Assembly (NCBI RefSeq): GCF_004210375.1
Contig: NC_134829.1
Coordinates: 27,234,034 to 27,298,033, forward strand
Reading direction: 5' to 3'
Origin: Tachypleus tridentatus
Lineage: Eukaryota > Arthropoda > Merostomata > Xiphosura > Limulidae
DNA length: 64,000 bases
Part shown: positions 49,516 through 61,250 of the stretch, one piece after another
How the letters are laid out: the number at the start of each line of letters is the position of its first letter
Position numbering within the stretch: position 1 is the stretch's first letter
The notes under the pieces: generated by a model
What the model was told of the DNA's origin: nothing
Database searches by the model: none
Seen by the model: the letters and a program-made list of their open reading frames with translations, nothing else
Program-made: the position numbers and the translations under genes

Positions 49516-51180
49516 ACTCGCTACGTGAGGAGTATTAGATAGGAAGATGTTATAGAATTTCTTTACATTGATTGAAAAATATATACTTAAAAGTAAATAA
49601 CCGCAGATAATTAATTACAAAAACAGCAATTTCTTTAATACCGGACTGTTGTCACACGTAAGGGAAACACTTTTTAGAGAAATCACTGCTCGGATAAAGA
49701 TAGCACGACGTTGATATCGTATTAGTATGACGTACTCTGCTTTCCCAGATTTCTAACTCATCTGACATTGTTAATGACAGAACAGTTACGGGTATTTCAG
49801 CATTTGCACAACCATGTTCATAGAAAGGCTTGATTAATTCGGTTGTATCCCAAGGCCGCCACACTTCATTCAGGTACGGGTGGCCTCGTGGTTAGAGTTT
49901 TTAATGAAGGGACCCAAGGCTCTTGATGACACTTTGAATTTTCAACTGTGAGTATTTTGTGACTGGCAGCTAATTTTGGTATTCAATCAAGGTCCAGGCG
50001 GAGTCCTTGTGCCTGTGAGTGTATCAACTGAATACTTTCTAGACGAAAATTAAGGGCAGTTGTACTTAGCCTTTATGTGTCCAGTGGTCTTGGACCTCGC
50101 CGCCGCTTAACTCAGGTGAAAATAAATTGTTACTGAAGTAAAGCCATACATGGATACATAGAAAACGAACTAATTTTTCAAACTAAAACTGTTTTTTTAC
50201 CATAAAACAAACGATAATATACAATTCATCCCAATAAAGACCTATTTTTCCGCTTCGTACCGAAATGAAACGCATTACCCATCAATCAGGTTTTATTGAT
50301 TGATGGCCATTTTTCTAGTCGTCTACGTTTTAACATTATACAGTCATATGTCATCACACACACACACCTAATCCCAGAAAACTGATCTGCACAGTGTTAA
50401 CATGTATACATTCTGAATCCTGGAACTTCAGCGTGCTTATGGCTCACCTTGATTTGTTACCATAAATGGTACTGGCTTATTTTATGACGATTGAGCATCA
50501 ATCTTCAGTCACGCATAAAAGACTAGAAACAACTTTGTATCAATGTAAATAAAGGGAGTTTATATTATTGTATATTATTATTTACTTCACGTGCATTTTA
50601 AGTACAAAAAAATAGTATAGAATTAATACGAATTATATTTTCATACGAACTGTGGTTGTATCTAACTAACACTTCGTGAGTGTGTCGATACATATATATA
50701 TTTATTTATAAGTAAACAAGCAAATTAAAGAATGTTTATTATTTTTTATTTAAAAAGCATGTTTTTCAACCTCGAAGGTTAATACTACGACTTTTACCCT
50801 TGGAACTAATCACGTTACTATGACAACAAGGCCTTCCATCATTAAAGACGCGATAGTTCAAAACAAACGTATTTCTTTGTTTAAAAAATAATAATCTTAT
50901 CGGGCTTTGTCGCTTCGCCGACTAAATGCGTTTTATCTTCATTAAGCGAACTGCTTTTACGCAACGAAACGAACATTCTTTGAACATACTAGTACCTTTG
51001 TTCGCATTGACATTTAAGGGGGTGAAAAAGTTCATACCAGGCACTAAAACGATTATCGTAGTAGCTTAAAGACGGGAGTTCGAGCAGTTTCCGTTCATAT
51101 CATCAAGTTACAGTCAACAACTCGAGATGTAACTGAATGCTTAAGCACACATATTGCTGTTACAAATAATTCTAGAAACT
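49516..51180. other. Intergenic; weak tRNA-like sequence only
   Basis: A possible old SINE of another type lies at about 49870-50110: gggtggcctcgtggttagag resembles an A box, but I see no good B box. Nothing else is supported. Confidence 0.35.
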
Positions 51181-51183
51181 TCG

Positions 51184-51737
51184 TTTGTTTATTTGTTGAA
51201 TTTCGTGTAAAGCTACTCAAGAGCTATCTGTGGTAGCTGTCCCTAATTTTGAAGTGATAAATCAGAGATAAAACAGCTAGAAAAACCCATCCGCCCCTAA
51301 TTCTGCGATTACCACCAGGCCCGGCATGGCCAAGCGTGTTAAGGCGTTCTACTCGTAATCCAAGGGTCGCGGGTTCGAATCCCAGTCGCACCAAACATGC
51401 TCGCCCTTTCAGCCGTGAGGGCGTTATAAAGTGACGGTCAATCCCACTATTCGTTGGTAAAAGCGTAGCCCAAGAGTTGTCGGTGGGTGGTGATGACTAG
51501 CTGCCTTCCCTCTAGTCTTACACTGCTAAATTAGGGACGGATAGCGCAGATAGCCCTCGAGTAGCTTTGCGTGAAATTCATAAAACAAACATCGATTATC
51601 ACCAATGAATAGAGAAATTTACCGTAATATTATAATTTCCCCATGGCTGAAAGGGCGAGCATGTTCGGTGACAGAACTTGAACCCACGACTATCAGATTG
51701 CGAGTCAGATACCTTAATCACCAGGATATGCCAGGAC
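51184..51737 (-). mobile_element. Older SINE family 1 copy split by a younger SINE
   Basis: The reverse-oriented older copy has its 3' half at 51184-51317 (gtttgtttatttgttgaatt, ctgtccctaattttgaagtg) and its head at about 51605-51737 (ctgaaagggcgagcatgttc, ending ccaggatatgccaggac). The halves are separated by the SINE at 51318-51592. Confidence 0.85.
51318..51592 (+). mobile_element. SINE family 1 inserted in an older SINE
   Basis: Full-length copy from ggcccggcatggccaagcgt to gcgtgaaattcataaaacaa. Its 12-bp target duplication, cgattaccacca (51306-51317) and cgattatcacca (51593-51604), has one mismatch and lies inside the older minus-strand copy. Confidence 0.92.
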
Positions 51738-53118
51738 AATTATTGTCCTGTTGTTCTACAGTGCGAGTTCTTCATTTTCCAAGGAAAACATTGCAGTTTT
51801 GCATCTTACAGAATGTAATAGTGTTTTCTTCTGGCTTTTCATTATATAATGTTCTGGTTATAAGAACATTTATCTTAGACTGTTACACTGTTAAATATGG
51901 GGAAACATAAGAATCATACACCGCATAAATATAAGCATATCGTTTTGCATTAGTGACTGACTACAGTTAACAAGAGTAGAAATTCTATGCTTACCATGTC
52001 GTCCGTCTATTTCAAGTATTGTTAGAATTTCACAGGTGATTAACTGTCGCCAAATAACTTACATTTTCTTACACTACCGAGAGAAAACAACGTTCAAGAC
52101 TTTCACACAAGTAAACAGATATGAAATACAGTAGTCGGATCACAGGTCCGTCTATACAATAACAGGTTTGTTTTTACCACCTGCACTTTAAACGGCTCAT
52201 TAGCATTAACACCTCATGTATTAACTTGTATAAAAGCTGGTCAGAAATGACGGGAAATTTAACCTAAGAAATCTCAATTCTTCAATATGCATTTACAAAT
52301 TTGTCGCCCATATAGAGGCATAATAAAAAGGGTCTTCTACCTTCTAATAGATACCAAAATCTGTCATGAGAGACTTTAACCAAAGGATGTTTCTTCCCAG
52401 AATCGATCCTTGTCTCAGCATTCATTGATCACACCTATTTTCTTATGACGTCACTTGTATTACTGTAAAACTTCTCTTACAACCACATTTCTTGTAAATA
52501 CTCGATTATTATTCAAAAATCTCTGTTCATAACAAACGGTAAATTAGTATAAACTCGGTATTAAATAAATTACTTTTATACAGCTAAAAAAGTACCGAAA
52601 TTTCGGATCTATTTAGGCCTAAGTCAGCAATTGGATTCAACTCAGATGGGAACAGGCAATAAAAAGAGGAAAATTACAGGATAAAACATTAATATTGACT
52701 CGTGTAACTCACGACATTCGGAGAAATCGAGCGTAAACGACTGACTGACATGGCTTTTATGATTAAGATGATATCCAATAGCTTTTCGCTGCAGTGAAAG
52801 CATAGCTAGATTGGTGTGTAAACGTCATGACTCATAGCAGGGTTGTTAAGATAACGTTACTTTACAAGCTTACATAAATTACTTTTGTTACATTTTTGTA
52901 AAATATAGAACTTTCAAAAGGTGATGAGTCAAGTTTAACACGAGATAGTTATGTTCTAAAGGACTGCTAGTGTTTCTTTCCGGAATGTATCATTCTTGTG
53001 AGTTGTTATTGTTGATAATATTGCTATGTCATACTACGTAATACACGTAGTAAAGTTGAATTTTTTTTTAGCATAAATCTACACAACTGACTACCTACCT
53101 ACTCTTTGTTCGACGCAG
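51738..53118. other. Intergenic, nothing recognised
   Basis: No SINE, minisatellite or conserved exon was seen up to the candidate exon at 53119. Confidence 0.4.
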
Positions 53119-53169
53119 GAAACAGACTCAGCCGAGTCGCGGACTTCACTGAAGAGACTGAAGGTGACC
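53119..53169 (+). other. Candidate isolated exon, unknown gene
   Basis: A GC-richer 51-nt stretch bounded by gacgcag and gtaagt. It is open in phase 0, reading ETDSAESRTSLKRLKVT. The donor is excellent but the polypyrimidine tract is weak. No partner exon was identified, so this may be chance. Confidence 0.2.
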
Positions 53170-53187
53170 GTAAGTAATTGAGGATTG

Positions 53188-53310
53188 TTGTTTGTTTGTT
53201 TGTGGCTTGCACAAAATTGTACAATGAGCTATCTATGCTCTTCCCGCTACGGGTACCGAAACCTGATTTTTAGCATTGTAAGTTCACAGACTGTGTCACT
53301 GGGGGAGGAC
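53188..53310 (-). mobile_element. SINE family 2 copy
   Basis: Tail gtttgtttgtttgtggcttg on the left, head with gggtaccgaaacctgatttttagca, and end gtgtcactgggggagg. No clear target duplication. Confidence 0.75.
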
Positions 53311-54415
53311 AAAATAATTAAAAATTGTAACAGGAACCTAACGTGTTCTTTCGGTTTTCAATGCATGAATATTATATAAACAACACTCGTCAGCACTGAA
53401 CATAGAGCCGTTATTAGCATATTGCTTAAGGTAATTCTAAATTATCAAGTCGAAGAAATTTGTTCCAAGTTGAACACCAGAGACCTGTCCGAAACGACAG
53501 ACACTCAAATACTTACCGATCATACGGAAACAGAAAAAAAATGTGTCATTTTAAGCTGAAATATAACAAAGACATTAGAGACAGCGATGGAAAAAAATAC
53601 AAAGTAATTGTACATGGAACCTTAAAATCCAACATATACTGAAACTGACAGAAAACACCACAGAACAAAATATTCAAAGGAAATAAAAACTGACAGTTGT
53701 GGAATAAGGAAGCCCCCTTACTCAACGGGCCGAGCCAATAACACATTATTATAAATACACCTGCTCTAGAATATAATTTTCTTGTCATTCTATAAATATT
53801 TCATCATGAATTAAGACAGTTTAACAAATAAACATAACATTACTCATATCTATCACTCCCTTTGGCTTTTAATTTGTTCGTTGCTTCTCTGTATTTCACT
53901 AATCAGTATCTTTTCCATCTGATTTTCTATGTTCTTTGTTGTTGTTTCTGTTATTGATACTAAAACTCGTCTTGGTATGTTCTTGTGTCACGTGTTTATG
54001 TTTGATCTTCTTTAGTTTCCTTATTCTCTTCAAGAAACTTTTGCACTCCGAAGTTTAATTTTCACTTTGTTGTCATTTTCTTTCACGGTTCATTTATTAG
54101 TTACATGAGAATGAGCAAAGAGAGAGTTTTATACTGAACCACACCTGTGTTTTTTTTCCCCCTAAACAGTCATGAAACACCACCAGAGGATGAATAAAAC
54201 AAACTGTTTATAACGTTGTCAGCAAATAACAGGCAGTGAATGTAAGGAAAACAAGAGTAAGTGGTAAGGTTTATTGAAGAAGAAATTTTAGTTTAGATGA
54301 TGTAGAGAAATGTTACGATAAACATAATGCCGTTTTTTTACTTCATTCTTCAATGAACCAACAGCAGTTTGGAGAAAGAAAAACTATGATTTCTTTTGTC
54401 GCGTAGAATTGGTTT
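53311..54415. other. Intergenic, nothing recognised
   Basis: AT-rich, with short open frames on both strands (53460-53642 and 53546-53788) that resemble no protein I know. Confidence 0.4.
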
Positions 54416-54703
54416 GTTTGAATTTCGCGCAGAGCTACACGAGATCTACCTGCGCTAGCTGCCCCTAATTTTGCAGTGTAAGACTAGAGAGGGAAGGCAG
54501 CTAGTCATCACCACCCATCGCCAACTCTTGGGCTACTTTTTAAACAACAAATAGCGGGATTGACCTACATTGTAACGCCTCCACGGTTGAGAAGGCGAGC
54601 ATGTTTGGTGTGACGGGGATTCGAACCCGCAAACCGCGGATATCGAAACCACGTTTCTAGCGTTATAAGTCCGCGCACATATTGCTGTACTTCTGGGGGG
54701 CCG
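54416..54703 (-). mobile_element. SINE family 1 copy fused to a family 2 head
   Basis: A family 1 reverse copy (tttgaatttcgcgcagagct to ggggattcgaacccgc, about 54416-54637) loses its anticodon arm and 5' end. It runs straight into a family 2 head (tatcgaaaccacgtttctag, ending ctgtacttctggggggcc, about 54638-54703). Confidence 0.8.
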
Positions 54704-55160
54704 CGCAAAGCTACTCGAGGGATATCTGCGCTAACCGTCCTTAAATTTGAAGCGTTTGTTTGTTTGTTTTGAATTTCGCGCAAAGCTACACAAGGGCTAT
54801 ATGCCCTAATTTAGCAGTGTAAGACGAGAGGGAAGGCAGCTAGTTATCACTACCCACCGTTGACTCTTGGGCTACTCTTTTACCAACGAATAGTGGGATT
54901 GACCATCACTTTATAACGCCCCCACGGCTGAAAGGTCGAGCATGTTTGGTGCGACGGGGATTCGAACCCTCATCTATCAGATTACGAATCGAACGCCTTA
55001 ACCCACCCCGCCATGCCGGGACAAACAGGAAAAAATTTGAAGTGATAGACCAGAAACAAAGACAGTTGGTTATCACCATCCACCGCAAACTCTTGGGTTA
55101 CTCTTTACAAACGAATAGTGGGATTCACCGTTAGATTATAATGAACTCACACTTGAAAGG
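54704..55160 (-). mobile_element. Older SINE family 1 copy split by a younger SINE
   Basis: The two pieces, 54704-54752 (cgcgcaaagctactcgaggg, ccttaaatttgaag) and 55033-55160 (aaatttgaagtgatagacca to ttgaaagg), are consecutive parts of one reverse-oriented copy. It is interrupted at 54753-55032. Confidence 0.88.
54753..55032 (-). mobile_element. SINE family 1 inserted in an older SINE
   Basis: Near full-length reverse copy from gtttgtttgtttgttttgaa to acccaccccgccatgccggg. Perfect 10-bp target duplication aaatttgaag at 54743-54752 and 55033-55042. Confidence 0.93.
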
Positions 55161-56270
55161 AAAACTCAGTCGTTAAAAAAAACAACTGGACAATTGGACA
55201 GCTTAAAATACAGCTTTACAGTAAAATAGTATAATAAAGTCCAATATGCAAATATAAAAGACGAAACTATCTCAGTTTAACGGCATTCTTTATACATTTC
55301 TTTTCGGAAAGTTACAAAATTTTGGTCTATTTGTATTGAAAGAAAATTCAAATGTTGGTATAAGATTAACATAAAAACATTTTAATTGCTTTCCTTTCAA
55401 TAAAATTATTATTTTTTGTTTTATTACTTGGAGAAATGCTTGAAAAAAAGATTAAAAGGGTAGTAGTAATGAAATATTACATGTGAAACTCCAATAATAC
55501 CTTAACTGAAAACAAAAGTACAAAAATAACCTTTATTGTCCCTGCTCAAAGGGTTTTACAAGTGGCTATTAAATATCAGCACAGTATAATACGGTATTTC
55601 AATAATGCATCCCTCCAATATGGCTCAACGATAAGCCTTATACCAGCAAAATTCGGGGTTCGATCCCTGTGGGTCAGCGATATGTTTATGGGCTTGCATT
55701 ACTAAAATTGGGTGTGTGTTCTCTCTCTGTTAACGTAGCACTCTTTGCATGTTGTGTATCTTTGCTCTAAAACAACCCGATTCAAATGTATTGAATAAAC
55801 GCACTATTTGCGCCATCTATTGAAAAATAGTAGCTTTCGATTTCAGACAAATGTTTCGTTTATCTGTTTTGAGGTTTTTCTGTGGCATACAATTACTAAG
55901 TTACATAAAGCCTAACACAAACATACTTCAGCGGGGCTATAAGACATCAAAATAACAATAGCTCTGATTACGTAATTTACGGATAACCAGTATTAACAAT
56001 ATTACTAGGACTTTGTGTTGCATCACTTCTAATCAGATGGATTTCATGTTTAGCCGAATGTGGACTGGTAGTTAGCGTACCCAGACGATTAATATTCATG
56101 GTACACGACCTCATTTTGGGGTCGTGGGTGTATCATAATTCTTGGTAAATAACACGTCAAATTTAATGCATAGAAGAAGAATTATTTAGAGGAACTAGAA
56201 AGTCCAGTTATTCAGGTTTTGTTATTAAATGAAGAATAAGTTCCGTGTATTTTAACACATTCTTCAGGAG
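55161..56270. other. Intergenic with one degenerate SINE
   Basis: A plus-strand tRNA-like fragment lies at about 55615-55690 (atggctcaacgataagcctt, B box ggttcgatccc). A possible tRNA-like piece lies at about 56050-56130, beside a small inverted repeat (cacgacctc / ggggtcgtg). No gene seen. Confidence 0.4.
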
Positions 56271-56358
56271 TAAGGAGTGTCTTTACACCACATAAGGAGT
56301 GTCTTTACACCACATAAGGAGTGTCTTTACACCACATAAGGAGTGTCTTTACACCACA
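56271..56358 (+). repeat. 22-bp tandem repeat, four perfect copies
   Basis: Four identical units begin with taaggagtgtctttacacca. Perfect identity suggests recent expansion. Confidence 0.93.
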
Positions 56359-56507
56359 AACTCCCAAAAAGAGTTGTTGTTTTGGACGCATCTTTCCTGA
56401 CAATTTGTCGTTTGTTATAATGATAAAGTTTTAAGTGGAATATAGCATGTTCAAGTCTCCATACTAGCTAGTACTAAAGTCTACCTACTGGGAGTAAATT
56501 CAATATA

Positions 56508-56700
56508 CAGTCATGTGAAAAAGTTAGAACACCCTATGAAAGTCTGTGTATTTTTGTAACATTTTTGGATATATAGATACTTAATCTCAATTTTAACAAC
56601 ACTGAGAGGTTATAGGAATATAACTAAACAATGAAAACTGAAGAAAAGACTATTCAAGATCCTCTGTAAATGTAATTCTACAAAAAAGCATATTCTAACT
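56508..56700 (+). mobile_element. Tc1/mariner transposon, one end only
   Basis: Starts at a TA with cagtcatgtgaaaaagttag followed by aacaccctatgaaag, a terminal sequence type typical of Tc1/mariner elements. No matching inverted end or transposase was found. The piece runs into SINE-like text at about 56695. Confidence 0.6.
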
Positions 56701-56764
56701 CTCGGGCTACTCTAGTTAAATAGAAGAATTTATCCATAAATAGTATAAACAAAACGAGATTTTG

Positions 56765-56885
56765 AGACAAGAGGAATCGAACCACAGTTCCTCAGATTTA
56801 CAATCCAGCGTACTAACCACTATGCCTCTCCGGTAGACAGAGCAGATAGTCCAACGCAATTTGCTCTAAAGCAAACAGACACCTA
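56765..56885 (-). mobile_element. SINE family 2-like copy
   Basis: gaggaatcgaaccacagttc, gcgtactaaccactatgcct, then cagagcagatagtccaacgc and ttgctctaaagcaaacagac. It has a tRNA-like head in reverse, but the tail follows in forward order, so it may be a composite of two copies. Confidence 0.55.
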
Positions 56886-56889
56886 ATAC

Positions 56890-57885
56890 CCATGTAAAAT
56901 TTATAGACTTATTTATTACAAGGACATGGCCTCACAGATTGGCTGCAGACTAGAAGCCACACTTTCATTTCCCATGCCCTTGAACATGCTATGTACTTTT
57001 GGTTTTGGTGCGTTATAAGAGTAACATTCAATCCTAATAATCAGTTCAGCCATACAGATCCCTTTATGTCGGTGAAGACTGCAAATTAGTTCAAAAGTAC
57101 TTGAACTTTAGTGGTATCTGAGTTGACCGCTTAGCCTGTAGGTAGCACGTGGTGTTGTCCATGGTGAAAATACATTACAAGTAGTTACTAAACATAAAAA
57201 CTGAAAACGTTTCAGAAATAAAAGCTACTTAAGAGCAAAGCCGTGGTATCAGAATACTTTTAATTAAAATAAAATTGATGCACAACAAAGCTTAGGTAAA
57301 GTGTATTAGTTCCCAAGATGAACAATTAATGCTTCTTTAAAACTGTAAAACAACAACTTTAAACAAGGAAATCTTTTACCTCATTCTCAACTTTTTATTG
57401 ATGTCGATAATTATATCTGATGAAACTTGTTACATCTTGGCTTGTCTTCTATGTTACATTTTATATTAGCCTTAGCCATTTTGTCAATAACTTTAGTTTG
57501 CTATATTATCATTTAGTGTGTGTTTCAGAACCTAAGACCCTTACCAACAAGGAGGATGTGCAGATTTTTTTCTACCCTCCAAAAAAAGAAAATCAGTTAT
57601 ATTTTGCTCTGAAAGTTAATCTGCAGGATGTAATAATGTATGAGTTTGGTGTAATTTGTATAAAGCCCCTCAGAATTCAATAAAAAACTAGTCGCTAAAG
57701 TATGAAATTTTAGTTTTAACAAACGTTCTAACGTACCATAATCTTATCATTGGAGTTAATCACGTTGTTTCTTTAACTTCATTTTTGACACTGGTTTGAC
57801 TCTGGTGAAACCAAATATCAGATTCTTTTATGTTAAGCACAAAATTACACAATAAAGTATATATGTTGTGTCCACTATGAATATC
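56890..57885. other. Intergenic, nothing firmly recognised
   Basis: The + frame 57420-57683 (87 codons) has no recognisable domain. A family 2 SINE tail fragment may lie at about 57825-57885 (gttaagcacaaaattacaca). Confidence 0.35.
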
Positions 57886-57890
57886 TAAAC

Positions 57891-58165
57891 GGCCCGACAT
57901 GATCAGATGAGCAGGGCGCTCGACTCGTAATTTGACGGTCGCAGGTTCGAATTCCCGTCACACCATAGATGCTCGCCATTTCAGCCATTGGTGCGTTATA
58001 ATGTTACGGTTAATCCCACTATTCGTTGCTAAAACAGTAGTCCAAAAGTTGACGGTCGGTGGTGATGACTATCTGCCTTCCACCTAATCTTACACTGCTA
58101 AATTAGGAACAGCAAGCGCAGAGGGCTCTCGTTTAGTTTTGCGCGAAATTCATAAACATTCAAAA
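57891..58165 (+). mobile_element. SINE family 1, full-length copy
   Basis: Head cggcccgacatgatcagatg, B box ggttcgaattcc, body tcttacactgctaaattagg, and tail tagttttgcgcgaaattcat. A (TA)n microsatellite follows at about 58176-58200. Confidence 0.9.
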
Positions 58166-58200
58166 TATCTAAACTCTTTTATATATATATATATATATAT

Positions 58201-59625
58201 CGTTATAAGCCTGAAAACTTCTTGCTAAGTCGCTGAGAAGAGGGAGCAAATAGTAAGTTGCTAAAATAGAACATATTTCTTACATTCATCATAACTGGGA
58301 CGTAGTCATCGCAATATCTCAGCCACAAGTCAAGTGAAGGTCATCCCTACTTGTGAAAATATGCAATTTTGTTGTACTATGATAATTTTTTAAAAAATCA
58401 CGAAGTTCGTTGTCAGGGATAAAAGTCCAGGATCTATATACAAAAGATAAATCAATTATTATCCTGTTAGCACTGAATCATTTATAGAAATCTCGCCAAA
58501 TCCTCGACTTAGTAAAGATAAATTTCTTTTGAGGCTGGAGGTCTTTACTCACTCATATATGGACCTTTAACCTTTTAGGGGCATATGGACTAAGGCCTTT
58601 ATTATTAACTTCTGATTACCACCAAATGTTTGTTTTTTAATTTCATAAGATAAAACAAATTGTCCATCGTCAACACATAAGCCTCTTTTAAGTGTCAACT
58701 GTTTAAAAAGACAGCGGTATACAATATCATGGACCAATAAGGATTTCATAACTTTCGTCGGTAAAACAAAAATTTGATGTTAATGTTGTTAAATTAACTC
58801 ATTATTATTCCCGATTAAACTTTGTACTGATTTAATCTAATAATTATCCTGTAAATAGGTGGTAACTTCCTTAAAGCAATAGTTAAAAATCATTTATCAT
58901 TAACACGTTGCGAAACGATAAAATGTACTAGATGACGTTTCCGAGTGAAATTTACAAAATATGATTTTTAAACGAGTATAATGAGGAAGAGAAAGTTGTT
59001 AGATAAACTGATAAATTATCTCGTTGTATATTTTATAATTACACTCATCCTTACCAGATGGCGCAACAAGCATTTAACTAAGGATAATTTATTTTTCATT
59101 GTTTTATTTTATTTAAGTCAAGCTTACAACAAAATGTGTTTCCTGTGCGCTGCTCACAACAGGTGTCGAAACTCGGCTTCTAACGTGCCACTGGAGGCCA
59201 TGGTTTTAGTAAATAGCTGTAAACTTTTGCCTCATTTCAAGAAGACTATAAAAAGCAAGAGTCACAAATCTGTGAATTTCTTTAGGTTTCTCAGTTTGTC
59301 ATTAAACACAAGTATGTAAAATAAGCTGTACTTTGCCTACCGGAAGTATCAAAACTTAATTTTAAGCGCTATAAAAGTTCTAGAGACCGGAAATGTTTCA
59401 CGTAAAACAGTTGTAACGAATTATTTTCCAAATGTACGTCGAAATGTTATCTCGAAACCATGACCAACAGTACGTTCGTTACATTATTTTTGATGAAAAT
59501 TCTCCTATTCTATATTACTTTTAATAAACATTAGTTCATATAACATCAGAACTACTTGTATAAATAACACGTAAGTACTGCTAACACAATAATTCATTTA
59601 AGTCTAAACGAGAATGACAAAAGTA
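58201..59625. other. Intergenic, no gene called
   Basis: The + frame 58981-59319 (112 codons) includes what looks like a family 2 SINE scrap (cacaacaggtgtcgaaactc), so I do not call it a gene. Nothing else is recognised. Confidence 0.4.
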
Positions 59626-59628
59626 AAA

Positions 59629-59778
59629 GAGAAATACTTCCCCTGAGAGAACGCTGAAAAGAAGATAACACAGAAATACTTCCTCTGAGAGAATACTGAA
59701 GATAACAGAAAAATATTTTCCTCTTGAGAGAATACCGAAAACACGATAACACACAAATACTTCCTCTGAAAGAGAATG
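59629..59778 (+). repeat. Diverged tandem repeat of about 50 bp
   Basis: Three to four units share agaaatacttcctctgagag, a-aatactgaa and gataacaca text. Confidence 0.75.
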
Positions 59779-59808
59779 TTACGTAAAATATAAGAGAGAA
59801 ATATAGGC

Positions 59809-60310
59809 TCGGCATGACCAGGTGATTAAATCACTTGGTCATAATCTGTGGGTCGCGGGTTCGAGTCCCCGTCACATCAAACGTACTCGCCCTTTTAGCC
59901 GTGGGGGCATTATAATGTGTCGGTCATTCCAACTATTCGTTGATAAGAGTAGCCCAAGAGTTGGCGGTGAGTGGTGACTATTTGCTTCCACCTCTCGTCT
60001 TTCATTGCTAAATTAAGGACGTTTGTTTTGAATTTCGCACAAAGCTACTCGAGGGCTATCTGTGCTAGCCGTCCCTAATTTAGCAGTGTAAGACTAGAGG
60101 GAAGGCAGCTAGTCATCACCACCCACCGCCAACTCTTGGGCTACTCTTTTACCAACGAATAGTGGGATTGACCTATCATTACAACGACCTCACGGCTGAA
60201 AGGGTGAGCATGTTTGGTGCGACGGGGATGCGAACCCACGACCCTCAGATTACAAGTAATTAAGGACGGCTAGCAAAGATGGCCTTTTTGTAGCTTTGCG
60301 CGAAATTCAA
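59809..60310 (+). mobile_element. SINE family 1 copy split by a younger SINE
   Basis: The plus copy runs from ggctcggcatgaccaggtga to gctaaattaaggacg (60021). It resumes at 60258 (aattaaggacggctagcaaa) and ends with tagctttgcgcgaaattcaa. The opposite-strand SINE at 60022-60257 sits between the halves. Confidence 0.92.
60022..60257 (-). mobile_element. SINE family 1 (5'-truncated) inserted in a SINE
   Basis: Reverse copy from tttgttttgaatttcgcaca to ccctcagattacaagt. It stops in the anticodon region, so it is 5'-truncated. Perfect 11-bp target duplication aattaaggacg at 60011-60021 and 60258-60268. Confidence 0.93.
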
Positions 60311-60713
60311 ACCATCTACCATAAATACAAATGCTAACTTACTCCTAAGTACCTCTCTCCTGTGAATATATATTTAAGAAATAGAAATTACGCAGGCCAC
60401 CGAACACTAGACTTTTATATTTAGTTCTATATACAATTTTATAAATATTTTATATAATTAGAGAAGAATAAAAAAATTCGTTAAGAAAAAGAAGGCCATT
60501 GTAGACAATATATAAACATTGCTCTGACGACCCCTGAGTAAGTGTGGGTTACTCTAGACCTCAAGCAGTACAACTTCATCATAGTAGTAGCTGAGAGCTG
60601 ACGTTATGGATGGCGACAGAGGTCTTTTTGCACCTGCTCCTCCTGGATATATAATTGTCAACATACTCTAATACCCATTAAGAAGAACGGCAAATGCTGC
60701 TGATTTTAGTTTG

Positions 60714-60937
60714 ATTTGTTTTGAATTTTGTGTAAAGCTACACGAGCGCTATCTGCTAGTCATCACCACTAACCGCCAACTCTTGGGCTACTCTTTTACC
60801 AGCGAAAAGTGGGATTAACCGTCACGTTATAACGCCCCCGAGGCTAAAAAGGCGAGTGTGTTTGGTGTGACGGGGATTTTAACCCGCGACCCTCAGATTG
60901 CGAGTCGAGTGCCTTAACCTCCTGGCTGTACCAGGCC
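60714..60937 (-). mobile_element. SINE family 1 with internal deletion and target duplication
   Basis: Reverse copy (atttgttttgaattttgtgt to cctggctgtaccaggcc). A piece of about 45 bp that normally includes ccgtccctaatttagcag is missing between gctatctg and ctagtcatc. Perfect 12-bp direct repeats gattttagtttg at 60702-60713 and 60938-60949. Confidence 0.93.
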
Positions 60938-61129
60938 GATTTTAGTTTGTTACGCCAGTAAAATATTTTATGTGTTTCAGTAAACTCTTTAATGGCGTCA
61001 TTGTTTTATTGAACTGTGAAAACAAGAGTGGTGAAATTGAAAATAGGAACATAATAAGTTACCTTTTCATCGGTTATCCTTTAATAAGTTATCCTTTAGC
61101 CCAAAATAATTTGTTTTGTTGTAGCGATA

Positions 61130-61250
61130 AGTCCCACAGTGAGACACCGGTTAGTTTACGGACTTACGACTCTAAAATACAGGATTCGTTTCTCCGTGAT
61201 GGACACAGCAGATAACCCAATGTAGCTCTGCTCTAAAACAAACAAAAATA
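61130..61250 (+). mobile_element. SINE family 2 copy
   Basis: gtcccacagtgagacaccgg, acttacgactctaaaataca, degenerate B box ggattcgtttctcc, then acagcagataacccaatgta and a gctctgctctaaaacaaac tail. Confidence 0.75.

Noticed and set aside
58981..59319. 112-codon + frame with a hydrophobic start
   Set aside because: It contains what looks like a SINE family 2 fragment, and there is no recognisable domain or splice context.
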